Positions 47,270-58,624 of a stretch of DNA of 64,000 nucleotides are shown one piece after another. The notes under the pieces are model-generated. The model saw only the letters and a program-made list of their open reading frames with translations, was not told the DNA's origin and searched no databases. How positions within the stretch are numbered: position 1 is the stretch's first letter; each line of letters starts with the position of its first letter. Made by a program: the position numbers and the translations under genes. The stretch lies in NCBI GenBank assembly GCA_027924645.1, contig BSBN01000297.1, positions 8,618,001-8,682,000 on the forward strand. Direction: 5' to 3'. The DNA is from Cunninghamia lanceolata. Lineage: Eukaryota > Streptophyta > Pinopsida > Cupressales > Cupressaceae.

Positions 47270-48765
47270 TGTTATGTTAGAAATTGTCCTCCTATATGGA
47301 ATGGTACAATTTCTCATAGTTTAGCTCCACTCCTTTAGTATCCTTTCAACCTAGTTTATTTTAGACCTTCCTAAACCTTGATTGACCTATGTCTAATTGA
47401 AGAAATGTTGTGTTTCAAGATAACTGAAGACTAAAGGTGAAAAAGGAATTTTGGATTTGGGATTCTTTGACCCCCTTAAGGTAGATCTGATTAGGAAATC
47501 AAGACTTGGACTTGGGCGCTTGCACCCTAGTCCTGCCCTATTTCCCAGGGTTTTGAATTTTGGCGGGGTGTTAGCTCCTGCTATGCATTCTGGGATTCCG
47601 TTTTCAAAATTTCATTTTTCACGTGATGTTGACATCTTATTTCAAAATTTAAAATTCCTAAGGTTATATATTTAAAGACATTTAAAAATTGTTTTATTAC
47701 ACACAATCTATATGTAAGCTTTATGCCAAAACTTTGCCAAAATTATCATTGAAGATCAACAACTTGTGAAGCTCTTGAAGTTATTTGAATTTGCTATCAT
47801 GGAGACATTTGATGGAGATTAGGAATCAAGATCTTGAGACTATCTTTCTCTTCCTAGGGTTTGGAACAATCTTTTGTATGATTGGGAGAAGGGTTGAAGC
47901 CTCCAACATAGAGCTTGGAATTCCTCTACGATATGGCTGCCTCACCTTCTTGTTCACACAAGTCTTCATTGTTTTCATCTCCTTGAGGTGAAGTTGTGTT
48001 TGTTCATTGAGTGAAGCAAAGTGTTGATCTTTTCTTGATGCTTGAGTCATCTAGGGTTTTTATATTTTCTCAATACACATTTGTTAGATGAACACACACA
48101 TATGCAGATCTTTATCTTTGGCTATTGTTGAGGTAGGAATACCAAAAATGGGGCTTGAATGAGGCAAGCTCCTATATAGCCACAATCTTCTTTCTTGTCC
48201 TTTTGCATGTGCAAGTTGAATTTAGTGAGATCCGACATAAAGGAGCAACAGGAAGACGGGTATTGTAGACACATTCATCACAGAGTTTCAGATTTCAAGA
48301 TTATGAAACTTTTGGGACATTGTGCCTCGCACCCTAGTCCAACTAGATATTTTCATCAGGATCTAGAAACTTCTAAAGAATATCAGATAGCTGTCACAGA
48401 AGATCCTAACAGTAAAAAACTTTCGGGACTTCGTGACTAGCACCTTAGTCCATCAGAGCCTCTATTTCTGGGTACATTTTTTCTGTACTATGTTCTCTAC
48501 ATTTTTGTAAACATTTCATCTGTATCTATGTCAAAAATTCATTTATTATAGTTTGATTGGTAATTTAGGGTTTCATTCTTATTGAATGATACTAGCTTGT
48601 AAAAACCTGATAAAAACATCCACATAGACATAATTTAGTAGAAAAAGGGAACCTAGGAAATCAGTAGTTTATCTCTAAACTTATTCCTTACTTCCCTAAT
48701 GTTTTAGTGTGTGAATACATGGGACTTGAAATAACTATCTTGATTCCCCATTTTCCCACTAAACA
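47270..48765 (+). repeat. Solo LTR related to the J LTRs
   Basis: 1,496 bp from TGTTATGTTAG to CCCACTAAACA, with exact target duplication gaact at 47265-47269 and 48766-48770. The start matches the J LTR start (TGTTATG). Three hairpin motifs (47508-47533, 48315-48340, 48426-48451) have the same order and similar spacing as in J. It sits inside element C; its small ORFs are not genes. Confidence 0.8.
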
Positions 48766-48784
48766 GAACTCAATGCTCTTCCCT

Positions 48785-49531
48785 TGTTGAAATGCATAAG
48801 ACAATTGAGAGGGGGGGTGAATCAGTTGTCACAAAACTTAAACAATTTATGCATCTTAAAACATCATCCACTTATTTACTGTTATTATGATTAGAACATG
48901 AAAACACATAATCAATAATTCTAACACAACTACAAGATCATACACAATAGATACCAGATTTTTACTTTGAAAACCCTATAAAGGGACAAACCACTATGGG
49001 GGTTAACCCGTAAGACTATTATGTAAAGCACAATACCAAAAATTAGAGGCTCACTGCCATTAGGGCTCACTGCCTAGAGCTCACTTCTCAAAGATGCTCA
49101 CTACCAAGGGGTGGCTCATTGCCAAGTGGTTTGAACTAAGATGATAGCATCTACACCATGCTAAAGTTCTGTTCCATTGAAGCACAAAACAATTCCTCTG
49201 CTCTACTCTGCCTTCTCACGCTTTCCCTTCTCTTCGCATTCTTGCACAAGGACATCTTTTCCACAACTCAATTACAAGTCTATATATCATTCATCAACAT
49301 TGGAATGTTCATCAAAGTCAGCATTACAACCACATTACATTTATCAAGCATTGGGCCACTCTCCAATGATGATATTACAAACATATAAAATAGGTCTTGA
49401 CTTAATACAAAATTATGCTAATGAGAAGACAAAAAATTATAAGTGGATCACATCACGCCTTAGAAAGGGCTCAAATACAATCTTCTATGCCACTACATGC
49501 TTCTATAATCTTCTATGACTGGAGGTCGCAC
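48785..49531 (-). repeat. Left (3') LTR of element B, part 1
   Basis: It matches 61359-62110 of the right LTR and ends at the CGCAC target duplication of element A. Confidence 0.92.
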
Positions 49532-50898
49532 TATTGCAAGTATGGGCCTAACCGGTGTTGTCATTGATGTCAACATACTCCTATTGCGTTGATGTCAAGG
49601 ATTGGATGAGTTGTGTGCTGAGGATATCGAGAAAATTAGTCCTATCAAAAACATAGAAGAATAGTGAAGATAGTGAAGCTCTATGAAGTGAAGATCCTAG
49701 CTAAGATGAAGATCAGAGGATGTGCATCAAAGGGTTTGTAGATATGTGTCTAAAGGTGATCCAGTAAAGATTTGAGAGGTTCGCATGAAGATTTGAAGAA
49801 ATTATGGCCACATGAGTAAAACTAGTTCTGGCAGATGTTTAGAGGTGACAGAGTGACACAAATAGGTCCGGTGAGATCCAAAAATGCAATATCTTGTTCT
49901 GTGGATTTGGTGGAGTGTTTAGGAAGTCAATTTGAATTGACAACTCAATTGGTTCATTTTCTAGAGGTCCGCAAGCATCTATTCCAATATGATAGTGATG
50001 ACAGACTGTGTTCTTGAGGTTCTGGATGAAGAAGAGAATGATTTCAATAATCAAAAGTGGTGTGGATATTCTTGGTGTTTCAGGCAAGCTTGTGGGGGTC
50101 TCTAGATTGTGTCCAGTTTGTGTTAGTGGTCTGCATTGAAGATTGAGCTCAAAATTGAAGAATTACTTCCAGATGATGATGTTCTTCCTAAACTTGGCCG
50201 ACTGGATGATTTACACATCTTGCAGATGATCTTGAAGATGTTCTGCGAAGCATGGTGTGTCCCTCAAAGAAGATTTAAGTCCCAGATCTATGTGGCTGAT
50301 AGTGTAGTGATTTGCATGAAGTCTTTTGTAATAAATCAAGTTGTATTTGTGTATTTGCCCTGTAAAGTATGCCGACTTTGATGATTATCCCAAAGTCGAT
50401 GTCTTGTATAAATAAGAGTTGTGAAGTCATTTCAAAGGCATCGGGGAGAAGATGAGAGCATGGTAGAAAGGAGAAAAGTGAAAGGCAAAGCAGAAGTATT
50501 GAGCTTAAATGGAACTGACTCAAGCATGGTGAAGATGCTAATCTTCAGTTCTAGGATGTAATATTTATTATTCTGTAGACAGTGTGTCTCCTTTAGGCAG
50601 TGGGCCTCTTGTGAGTAGTGTGCTCAGGTAGTGAGCCCTAATTGGCATGTGCCATTTTGTTCCTCTTATTCTTTTAACAGAGAATACAATCTTGGGTTAG
50701 TCACCCCGTGGTTTTTCCCTTAACCGGGTTTTCCACATTAAAATCTTGGTGTCATATGTGTTAATGTGTTTCTGCTCTTGAATTATTGCATTGTGTTTCC
50801 ATGATTGATTTATTGTTATGCTATTTAAGTGGGTAATAAAAGGAAAGTTTTGAGACAACTGATTCACCCCCTCTCAATTGTCTATCTTGAAACTAACA
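49532..50898 (+). repeat. 5' LTR of element A
   Basis: 1,367 bp; it begins TATTGCAAG where the 3' LTR has TGTTGCAAG (the terminal G has mutated) and ends GAAACTAACA. A TATAAATA box lies at 50407-50414. Confidence 0.93.
50407..50414 (+). promoter_or_regulatory. TATA box in the 5' LTR of element A
   Basis: TATAAATA in a cttgtataaataagag context; the same box is at 56318-56325 in the 3' LTR. Confidence 0.55.
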
Positions 50899-50900
50899 AT

Positions 50901-50912
50901 TGGTATCAGAGC
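50901..50912 (+). promoter_or_regulatory. Primer-binding site of element A
   Basis: TGGTATCAGAGC, a perfect initiator-Met type PBS, two bases after the LTR. Confidence 0.92.
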
Positions 50913-50954
50913 TAAGTTCCTCTAAAAGAGCTTAACTGCTTGAGGAGATCCAAT

Positions 50955-52040
50955 ATGTCTTCCTACAAGAAGGATAGTTTGAGGTTTGATGGATCCAATT
51001 ACACTCTTTGGAAAAGCCGCATGGAATGTCACTTGCAATGTATGGGAATGCAATATTGGACCATAACTTTAAAGAAGTATGTTCCACCAAAGAATGGTCT
51101 GACAACTGTCGATGAAATCAAAGATGCTGAAGACAATCTTCAGGCCAAAGAAGCTTTATTAAGTGCCTTATCTGATTTAGAGCTGACAAATGTTATAGAT
51201 CTAAAAACTACATATGAGATTTGGGAAAAACTGCAACTTCTACATGAAGGAGACAAATATGTTAAATGTGCCAAGCTACGAAGTCTAAAAAGAAAATTTG
51301 AAAAGCTGAAGATAAATGAAGATGAGAATATCACTACATTTATGCCAAAAGTAAATGAGCTTGTTTGTGGCATTAGGTGTGCTGGTGGAATCTTGGATGA
51401 AGATGAGATTGTTGCCAAAGTTCTTAGATCCCTACCTCCTGCTTACAAATACAAGGTTGCTGCTATTGAAGAATTCAGATCTTTTTCAAATATCACAAGA
51501 GATTAATTGGTTGAAAAAATAGCTGCATTTAAATTGGCCAAGTTTGGAGATGCACCCCTCAAGACTGAATCTGCATTCAAAGCTAGTGCCTCTGTAAAAG
51601 GCAAACAAAAGTTTGATCCAGGAGAGAACTCCTCAAAGAAACTATCATGGTATGAAAAAACAAGAAAAGATATGGAAGAAGATGAAGCAGAAGCTACTCA
51701 ACTTAAAGCCCTTATTGCAAAAAGACTGCCAAGAGGATCTAGTAAGTATGAAGGGAAATTGCCCTTCAAATGTTTCAACTGCAACAAGATTGGTCATTTT
51801 GCCTCAAGGTGTCCGGAAAGATTTTCAGGGGCAAATCCAAACAGATCAAGATTCCAAAAGAAATGTTACTATGTTCATGAAGATGATGATGATGAAGGAG
51901 TAACAGATGATGAATCAGAGATAGGAAACAAATCTGGAAGTGACTGGGTGTTTATTGCCATCAAGGAAGAAGATCCAATGCCCTCTGAATCTGTCAATCA
52001 TAAAATGATAGAAAGAGCTTTGGCTGCCCAAGTTGAAGAA
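50955..52040 (+). pseudogene. gag: Gag of element A
   Basis: I start it at ATG 50955 (MSSYKKDSLRFDGSNYTLWK); an in-frame TTG at 50940 is no better. The UBN2-type capsid domain follows (YEIWEKLQLLHEGD; LPPAYKYKVAAIEEF). One TAA at 51504 replaces a residue between FSNITRD and LVEKIAAFKLAKF. An intact CCHC knuckle lies at 51771-51812 (CFNCNKIGHFASRC), followed by an acidic linker (HEDDDDEGVTDDESE). Confidence 0.93.
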
Positions 52041-53559
52041 AATGATGATTGGGTCATTGACAGTGGATTCTCCCACCATATGACAGGTGAAAAAAACAAG
52101 TTCATAGATTTGGAAAGATATGAAGGAGTTGTAAAATTTGGTGATAATTCTGCTGGCAGAATCAGAGGTAGAGGAACTATTTCTTTTGATGGAAAGAACA
52201 AAACCAGTGATGTACTATATGTTGAAGGTCTGAAGCACAATCTTCTCAGTGTTGGACAGTTGGTGGACAAAGGTTATGATCTCTGATTAAAAAATAGAAA
52301 ATGTAAGATCTTTGAAAGTTCTGGAATAGAGATTGCATCCGGTACTCAAACAAAAGGTAACATCTTCCACTTGGTTGGTACTGACAAAAGTTGTTTATTT
52401 GTTCAAATTGATCAGAGTTGGTTGTGGCATAGGAGAATGTGTCATGTGAATTTTGATAATATCATCAAGATAAGCAACACTTAGGCTATAAGAGATCTTC
52501 CAAGACTGGTGAAACCTACTAATAGTTTGTGTGATGAATGTCAGTTGGGTAAGTAGAGCAGAGTCACATTCAAAAGTAAGGAACAATCCTCTACCAAATT
52601 GTTGGACTTAGTACATACTGATCTATGTGGACCGACAAGAATCAGGAGTTTACAAGGTGATAGATACTTCATGTTATTAATTGATGACCACTCCCAAATG
52701 ATGTGGGTGACCTTTCTAAAAGAAAAATTTGAGGTTCTTGAGAAATTCAAAATATTCAAGGCTATGGTGGAGAATGAAAATAGATTAAACATAAAATGTC
52801 TCAGGTCTGATAGATGGCGAATTCACATCCGGAGAGTTCATAGAATTTTGTGAGAAACATGGGATACAAAGACAATTATCTGCTCCAAGGACTCCACAGC
52901 AGAATGGAGTAGTGGAGAGAAAGAACTAGACCATCCATGAAGCATCTAAAACCATGATGATGGAAGCAAATGTTCCTTAGATCTACTAGAGAGAAGCTGT
53001 AAGCACTGCTGTCTATACTCTTAATCGAGTACAAATCGGAAGCAATACTGGTAAGACCCCTTATGAACTCTGGTTTGGCATCACTCCCACTGTGAAGTAT
53101 TTCAGAGTCTTTGGTAGGAAATGTTACATTAAAAGAGATGAAGACCTTAGCAAATTTGATGCTAGAAGTGATGAAGGAATATTCTTGGGTTATTCTACTC
53201 AAAGCAAAGCATACCGGTGTTATAAAAAGAGATTGAGAAAGATTATAGAAAGTACAAATGTGAAGGTTGATGAAGGTATTGAAAAACCCTCAAGGTTTTA
53301 TGAATATGAAGAAGATGATTAGAATGATCTTTTGGTCTAAGAAGTTCAAGTCCCTTTTGAAATTCAGATCTAGACTGATCTGGAGAATCAGGAAGAAGAG
53401 ATAAGTTTGAATGAACCTATCCAAGAAATAGAAGTGCAAGAAATTCCTAAAACTCCTAAGTATGTAAGATTGAATCACTCTGAAAATTAGATCATAGGTG
53501 ATAAAAGAAAAGGTGTTCAAATAAGAAGAAAGATTGCTCAAGACTCAGAAAAGTATTGT
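52041..53559 (+). pseudogene. Protease and integrase of element A
   Basis: The protease motif reads VIDSGFSHHM at about 52054, with the catalytic Asp kept. Integrase has the HHCC region (LWHRRMCHVNFDN; CDECQLGK), the core HTDLCGPTRI at about 52617, LRSD at 52800, and QQNGVVERKN near 52902. A two-base loss at about 52815 shifts the frame inside the second catalytic motif. Stops occur at about 52284, 52482, 52554, 52929, 52977 and 53319. Confidence 0.93.
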
Positions 53560-55110
53560 TTGATTTCAAAAATTGAACCAAAAATAGTAAGTGAAGCATG
53601 TAATGATGAAAGTTGGACTAAAGCAATGAAGGAAGAGTTGATGCAGATTGAGAAAAATCACACTTGGGATCTTGTTCCTAGACCTAGAAACAAAAATGTG
53701 ATTGGAACCAAATGGGTCTTCCGGAATAAACTGAATGAAGATGGCGAAGTAGTTAGAAACAAAGCCAGATTGGTCTGCAAGGGTTATTCCCAGGTAGAAG
53801 GAGTTGATTTTGAAGAAACTTTTGCTCTAGTGGCAAGAATTGAAGCAGTCAGATTATTTCTTGCCTTTGCTACCTTCAAAGATTTCAAAGTATATCAGAT
53901 CGATGTCAATTCTGCCTTCCTGAATGGTGACTTGGAAGAAGAAGTATACATTGAGCAACTAGATGGATTTCAATTGTCTGATCATGGTGATATGGTTTGC
54001 AAGTTGAAGAAAGCACTGTATGGACTCAAACAAGCCCTAAGAGCCTGGTATGAAAGACTGGATAAGCATCTTTTGAAGATTGGTTTCAACAAAGGTATTG
54101 CTGACAGTAACTTGTACTTCAAAATTGATCATGAAAATATCTTGATTGTTGAAGTATTTGTTGATGATATCATTTTTGGAGGAAGAGATAGTTTGTGTAA
54201 AACTTTTGCAAATCAAATAAAAAGTGAATTTGAGATGTCCATGTTTGGGGAAATGAATTTCTTCTTGGGTCTACAAATCACTCAAACAAAGAAAGGAATC
54301 TTCATTTCACAAACCAAATATGTGAAAGAGTTGTTGAAGAAATTTGGGATGGAAGACTCAAAACCAATGAATACTCCCATGGCAACCGGATGTAAACTGA
54401 GCAAAGATGATGACTCTCCTAAGGCTGATCAGAAAAAGTATAGGTCAATGATTGGAGGACTACCGTATCTTACTCAAACTAGACCTGACATTATGAATGC
54501 TACTGGTCTTGTTGCCAGATTCCAACCTGATCCTAGAGAATCTCATGTCATGGCAATCAAGAGAATTCTTAGATATCTAAAAGGAACAGTTGAGGATGGT
54601 TTATGGTATCCTAGAGATCATGATTTCTCTCTTCATGCATATACAGATGCGGATTGGGTAGGAGATGTGGATGACTGGAAGAGTACTAGTGGTGGAACAT
54701 TCCTTTTAGGGAAAAGATTGGTTTCTTGGCTGAACAAGAAACAAGAGGCAATATCTCTGTCCACTGCAGAAGCATAATATATTGTAGCAGCAGGTAGTTG
54801 TACTCAAGTATTGTGGATGAAACAAATGCTAAGAGACATCAGAGTGGAGTATGAGGAACCTATCACAATCTTCTGTGATAATTCAAGTGCAATAAATATA
54901 TCAAAAAATCTAGTCTTGCATTAAAAAACAAAACATATATCCATCAAGTTTCACTTTTTGAGAGAGCAGGTGAACAATAATGAAGTCAGATTGGAGTTTG
55001 TGCCCTCCAAGGATCAGATTGCAAACATTTTTACTAAACCTCTATCTAAGGACTCTTTTAAGTATCTCAGGGAGAAGTTAGGGGTTATTATCCCTCCAGT
55101 TCTGAATTAA
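53560..55110 (+). pseudogene. Reverse transcriptase and RNase H of element A
   Basis: The open frame 53560-54777 covers almost all of RT and the first part of RNase H without a stop. It has GTKWVFRNKLNEDGEVVRNK, motif A (QIDVNSAFLNGDLEEEVYIE, 53898), and the catalytic FVDD (54160). RNase H has YTDADWVGD and STAEAYIVA broken by a TAA at 54775, then CDNSSAINISKN. It ends at PPVLN with the stop at 55108. Another stop is near 54922. This is the best-preserved polymerase in the window. Confidence 0.94.
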
Positions 55111-55442
55111 GGTGCACTGATGTGCATCAGTCTGGTGGATCTCACAGTCATATCTTGTGGTCTGTATTGATGATGGTAAGCTGCTACTCAGGGGGAGCAG
55201 TCTGTATGATTCTAAGTGATGCAAGTATGTGCCCTTTTCCATTGATGTCAAAGGGGGAGAGAAGACATGTGAAAAATAAAAAGTGGTTGCTGATCAAAGG
55301 GGGAGAAGTAAAGGAAGAGAAGACATGTGAATGGTTGTTGTTGATAGGGGGAGTTATGTCAGTTAGTGAGGAGAAGTACATGTCTTGATGGTTAAAATAG
55401 TTTTTCACATCATATGTTGCCATCAACGACAAAGGGGGAGGT
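55111..55442 (+). other. 3' region of element A with four polypurine-like tracts
   Basis: Tracts caaagggggaga-type lie at about 55250, 55297, 55346 (ataggggga) and 55430-55442 (the last directly before the LTR). Near 55224 the sequence gcaagtatgtgcc followed by cattgatgtcaa imitates the LTR start. There is no gene here. Confidence 0.75.
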
Positions 55443-56826
55443 TGTTGCAAGTATGTGCCTAATTGGTGTTGTCATTGATGTCAACATACTCCTATTGTAT
55501 TGATGTCAAGGATTGGATGAGTTGTGTGTTGAGGATATTGAGAAAGTTAGTCCTATTAGAAACAGAGAAGAACAATGAAGACAGTGAAGCTCTATGAAGT
55601 GAAGATCCCAGCTAAGATGAAGATCAGAGGATGCACATCAAAGGGTTTGGAGATATGTGTCTAAAGGTGATCCAGTAAAGATTTGAGAGGTTCGCATGAA
55701 TATTTGAAGAAGTTATGGCCATATGAGTAAAACTAATTCTGGCAGATGTTCAGAGGTGACAAAGTGACACAAATAGGTTTGGTGAGATCTTGAAATGCAA
55801 TAGCTTGTTCTATGGATTTGGTGGAGTGTTTAGGAAGTCAATGTGAATTGGCAACTCAATTGGTTCATGGTCCGGAGGTCTGCAAGCATCTATTCCAATA
55901 TGACAGTGATGACAGACTGTGTTCTTGAGGTTCCAGATGAAGAAGAGAATGATTTCAGTAATCATAAGTGGTGTGGATATTCTTGGTGTTTCAGGCAAGC
56001 TTGTGGGGGTCTCTAGACTATGTCCAATTTGTGTTAGTGGTCCGCATTGAAGATTAAGCTCAAAATTGAAGAATTACTTCTGGATGATGATGTTCTTCCT
56101 AAACTTGGCCGACCGGATGATTTACACATCTTGCAGATGATCTTGAAGATGTTCTATGAATCATGGCGTGTCCCTTAAAGAAGATTTAAGTCCCAGATCT
56201 GTGTGGCTGACAATGTGGTGATTAGCATGAAGTATTTTGTAATAAATCAAGTTGTATTTGTGTATTTTCTCTGTAAAGTATGCCAACTTTGATGATTATC
56301 CCAAAGTTGGTGTCTTGTATAAATAAGAGTTGTGAAGTTATTTCAAAGGCATTGGGGAGAAGATGAGAGTGTGGTAGAAAGGAGAAAAGTGAAAGGCAGA
56401 GCAGAAGTATTGAGCTTAAATGGAACTGACTCAAGCATGGTGAAGATTCTAATCTTTAGTTCAAGTATGTAATATTTATTATTTTGTAGACAATGTGTCT
56501 CCTGTAGGCAGTGAGCCCCTTGTGAGCAGTGTGCTCAGGCAGTGAGCCCTAATTGGCATGTGCAATTTTGTTCCTCTTATTCTTTTAACAGAGAATACAA
56601 TCTTGGGTTAGTCACCCTGTGGTTTTTCCCTTAACCGGGTTTTCCACATTAAAATCTTGGTGTCATATGTGTTAATGTGTTTCTGCTCTTGAATTATTGC
56701 ATTGTGTTTCCATGATTGATTTGTTGTTATGCTACTGAATTACAAGAAGGATTTAAGTGGGTAATAAAAAGAAAGTTTTGAGACAACTGATTCACCCCCC
56801 TTTAGTTGTCTATCTTGAAACTAACA
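55443..56826 (+). repeat. 3' LTR of element A
   Basis: 1,384 bp, TGTTGCAAGTATGTGCC to GAAACTAACA, followed by the CGCAC duplication. Confidence 0.95.
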
Positions 56827-56831
56827 CGCAC

Positions 56832-57534
56832 TATGTTATCTATGAACAATCTTCAATTCTAATCTGAAATACTCCTTGCGGACCAATGCAAAAGTAGGAA
56901 CATGATCACATGACATCCACAAGCATGTTGTAGTCTCTAGGAACATCCACACAACATCTAACCACTCGAACCATGAGATTTCTCCAACCAGAGCATAAGA
57001 ACTCAACTATCATCAACTGTTACTAAAGAAAGATCACTTGCAGACTGCCAAATCATGATCCATTGCAATTGTAGGTGCATATCATCATCCCAAACATCAC
57101 TCTAGAACCGCAGACTAGAATACATAACTATAGAGGAATGGAGAGCAAAATACTTTCTCCCAGACACGAGTGAATGAATAGAAAAAGTAAGCTTTACTCT
57201 GGTGAACATAACTTCCTCAATTCTTCATATCGGAGGCTCAAACTCAGAATGTAGCATCTTCAGACATGCCTCTAAATATCTTCCAATCCACAGACCAAGA
57301 TATTCAATCAACAAGAAACGCGGAGGAATCTTTTGCACTATTTTTTTCAGCAACACTCTGTCTTCACTACAATTTACTGCAACTCACTATTTCTTCCAGA
57401 GGGGAAAATTTTCTCAATATCCTCAACATATAAAGATTCTAAACAAATAAAAAAAATAGGATACAGTTGACACTAATGACAACAAAGATATGTTGACATC
57501 AATGACAACACCAATTAGGCACATACTTGCAACA
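56832..57534 (-). repeat. Left (3') LTR of element B, part 2
   Basis: It resumes after the CGCAC duplication and matches 62116-62834 of the right LTR. On the minus strand it starts TGTTGCAAGTATGTGCC, preceded by the PPT. Confidence 0.92.
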
Positions 57535-57683
57535 ATCTCCCCCTTTGTCATTGATGGCAACATATGATGTGAAAAACTGCAACAACCATCAAGACAAGAT
57601 TCTCCCTCTTTCTCTTTACACATATCATTGCACTCTTTCTCTTTGAGTTTTTCGCATGATTTCTCTCCCCCTTTGACATCAAT
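57535..57683 (-). other. Polypurine tract of element B and an upstream copy
   Basis: On the minus strand, caaagggggaga lies next to the LTR (57535-57547), and a second copy followed by related sequence lies at about 57660-57675. As in element A, a gcaagtatgtgcc word (near 57692) sits next to the upstream tract. Confidence 0.75.
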
Positions 57684-57849
57684 GGAAAAGGGCACATACT
57701 TGCACTCTGCTGCTCTGATCCAACTCTCTTCTGAACTCTCTGACTACTCCCCTGAGAAGTAGCCCTTAAAGCATCAATTTGGATCTGGAGGTGGGACTTT
57801 AAGCACCACCGGACTGATGAACTCTTGTGCATCTTAGTTTAGAGAAGGA

Positions 57850-58290
57850 GGGGTGATAACCCCTAACTTTTCTCTGAGATACTCAAAAGTATCCTTAGGT
57901 AGAGGCTTGGTGAAAATGTCTGCAATTTGATCTTTTGTAGATACTCCAACTTGACTTCATTCTCTATTACCTTTCTCTTAGAAAGTGATATCTTATGGAT
58001 ATATGCTTTGTCCTTAAATGCATTCCTGGATTCTTTGATATGCTTATGGCACTTGTATTGTCATAAAATATTGTAATTGGATCTTCATACACAACTCTGA
58101 TGTCCTTCCATGTCTGCTTCATCCATAACACTTGAGTGCAACAACATGCTGCTGCAATATACTCTGCTTCTGCAGTTGACAAAGATATTGAATCTTGTTC
58201 TTGGCTCAGCTATGAGACCAATCTATTACCTAAGAAGAAGGCACCTCCACTTGTACTCTTTCTATCATCAACATCTACATCTGTTCTTGA
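57850..58290 (-). pseudogene. C-terminal RNase H of element B
   Basis: The frame gives STAEAEYIAAACCCTQVLWM, YEDPITIFYDNTSAISISKN and LRTKHISIRYHFLRER, matching the end of RNase H in element A (54750-54960). Upstream a diverged STSGG-type patch is visible near 58250-58270. RT and the first RNase H catalytic residue are absent, so this is a remnant. The 3' non-coding part to about 57700 includes the pol end (near 57850) and the Ser/Leu-poor spacer before the PPT. Confidence 0.85.
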
Positions 58291-58624
58291 AACAATTCTG
58301 CTTTTTCAATCTTGAACTTTAGTTACTCATCATTCTTAAGATAATCATCAAAGATCAAACGATCAAATCACTATAGCTTGATCTTGGCAAAATCTCATAG
58401 TATATTTTCTTCCTTGATGCGTAGGAGGTTTCTTACTTTCTGTAGCTCTTCCTTTATCCTTTAAGAACACAATCTTTGTCCTATCTTGAACCTTTGTTGC
58501 TAATCTTGTCTTTTCATGTTGGGGAATCAATACCAATCTTTTGGTAGGGGAGTAAAGATTTTCAATAAGGCTCCCCTTGAGCCAAAGTTCTAATTTTAGT
58601 TTTTGGAGGGAGCATCTGTACTTG

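Larger units (their letters stand above)
49532..56826 (+). mobile_element. Element A: full-length Ty1/copia retrotransposon (SIRE-like), nested in the B LTR
   Basis: 7,295 bp with exact target duplication CGCAC (49527-49531 and 56827-56831). LTRs are 49532-50898 and 55443-56826, about nine-tenths identical in the first 150 bases by eye. It has a PBS, gag, protease, integrase, RT and RNase H in copia order, and a 330-bp 3' region with repeated purine tracts. The matching unbroken site is at 62110-62115 in the right LTR of B. One frameshift and about a dozen stops make it inactive. Confidence 0.96.

Noticed and set aside
47451..48440. Several ORFs of 70-80 codons on both strands
   Set aside because: They lie inside the 47270-48765 solo LTR and have no domain or homologue that I recognise.
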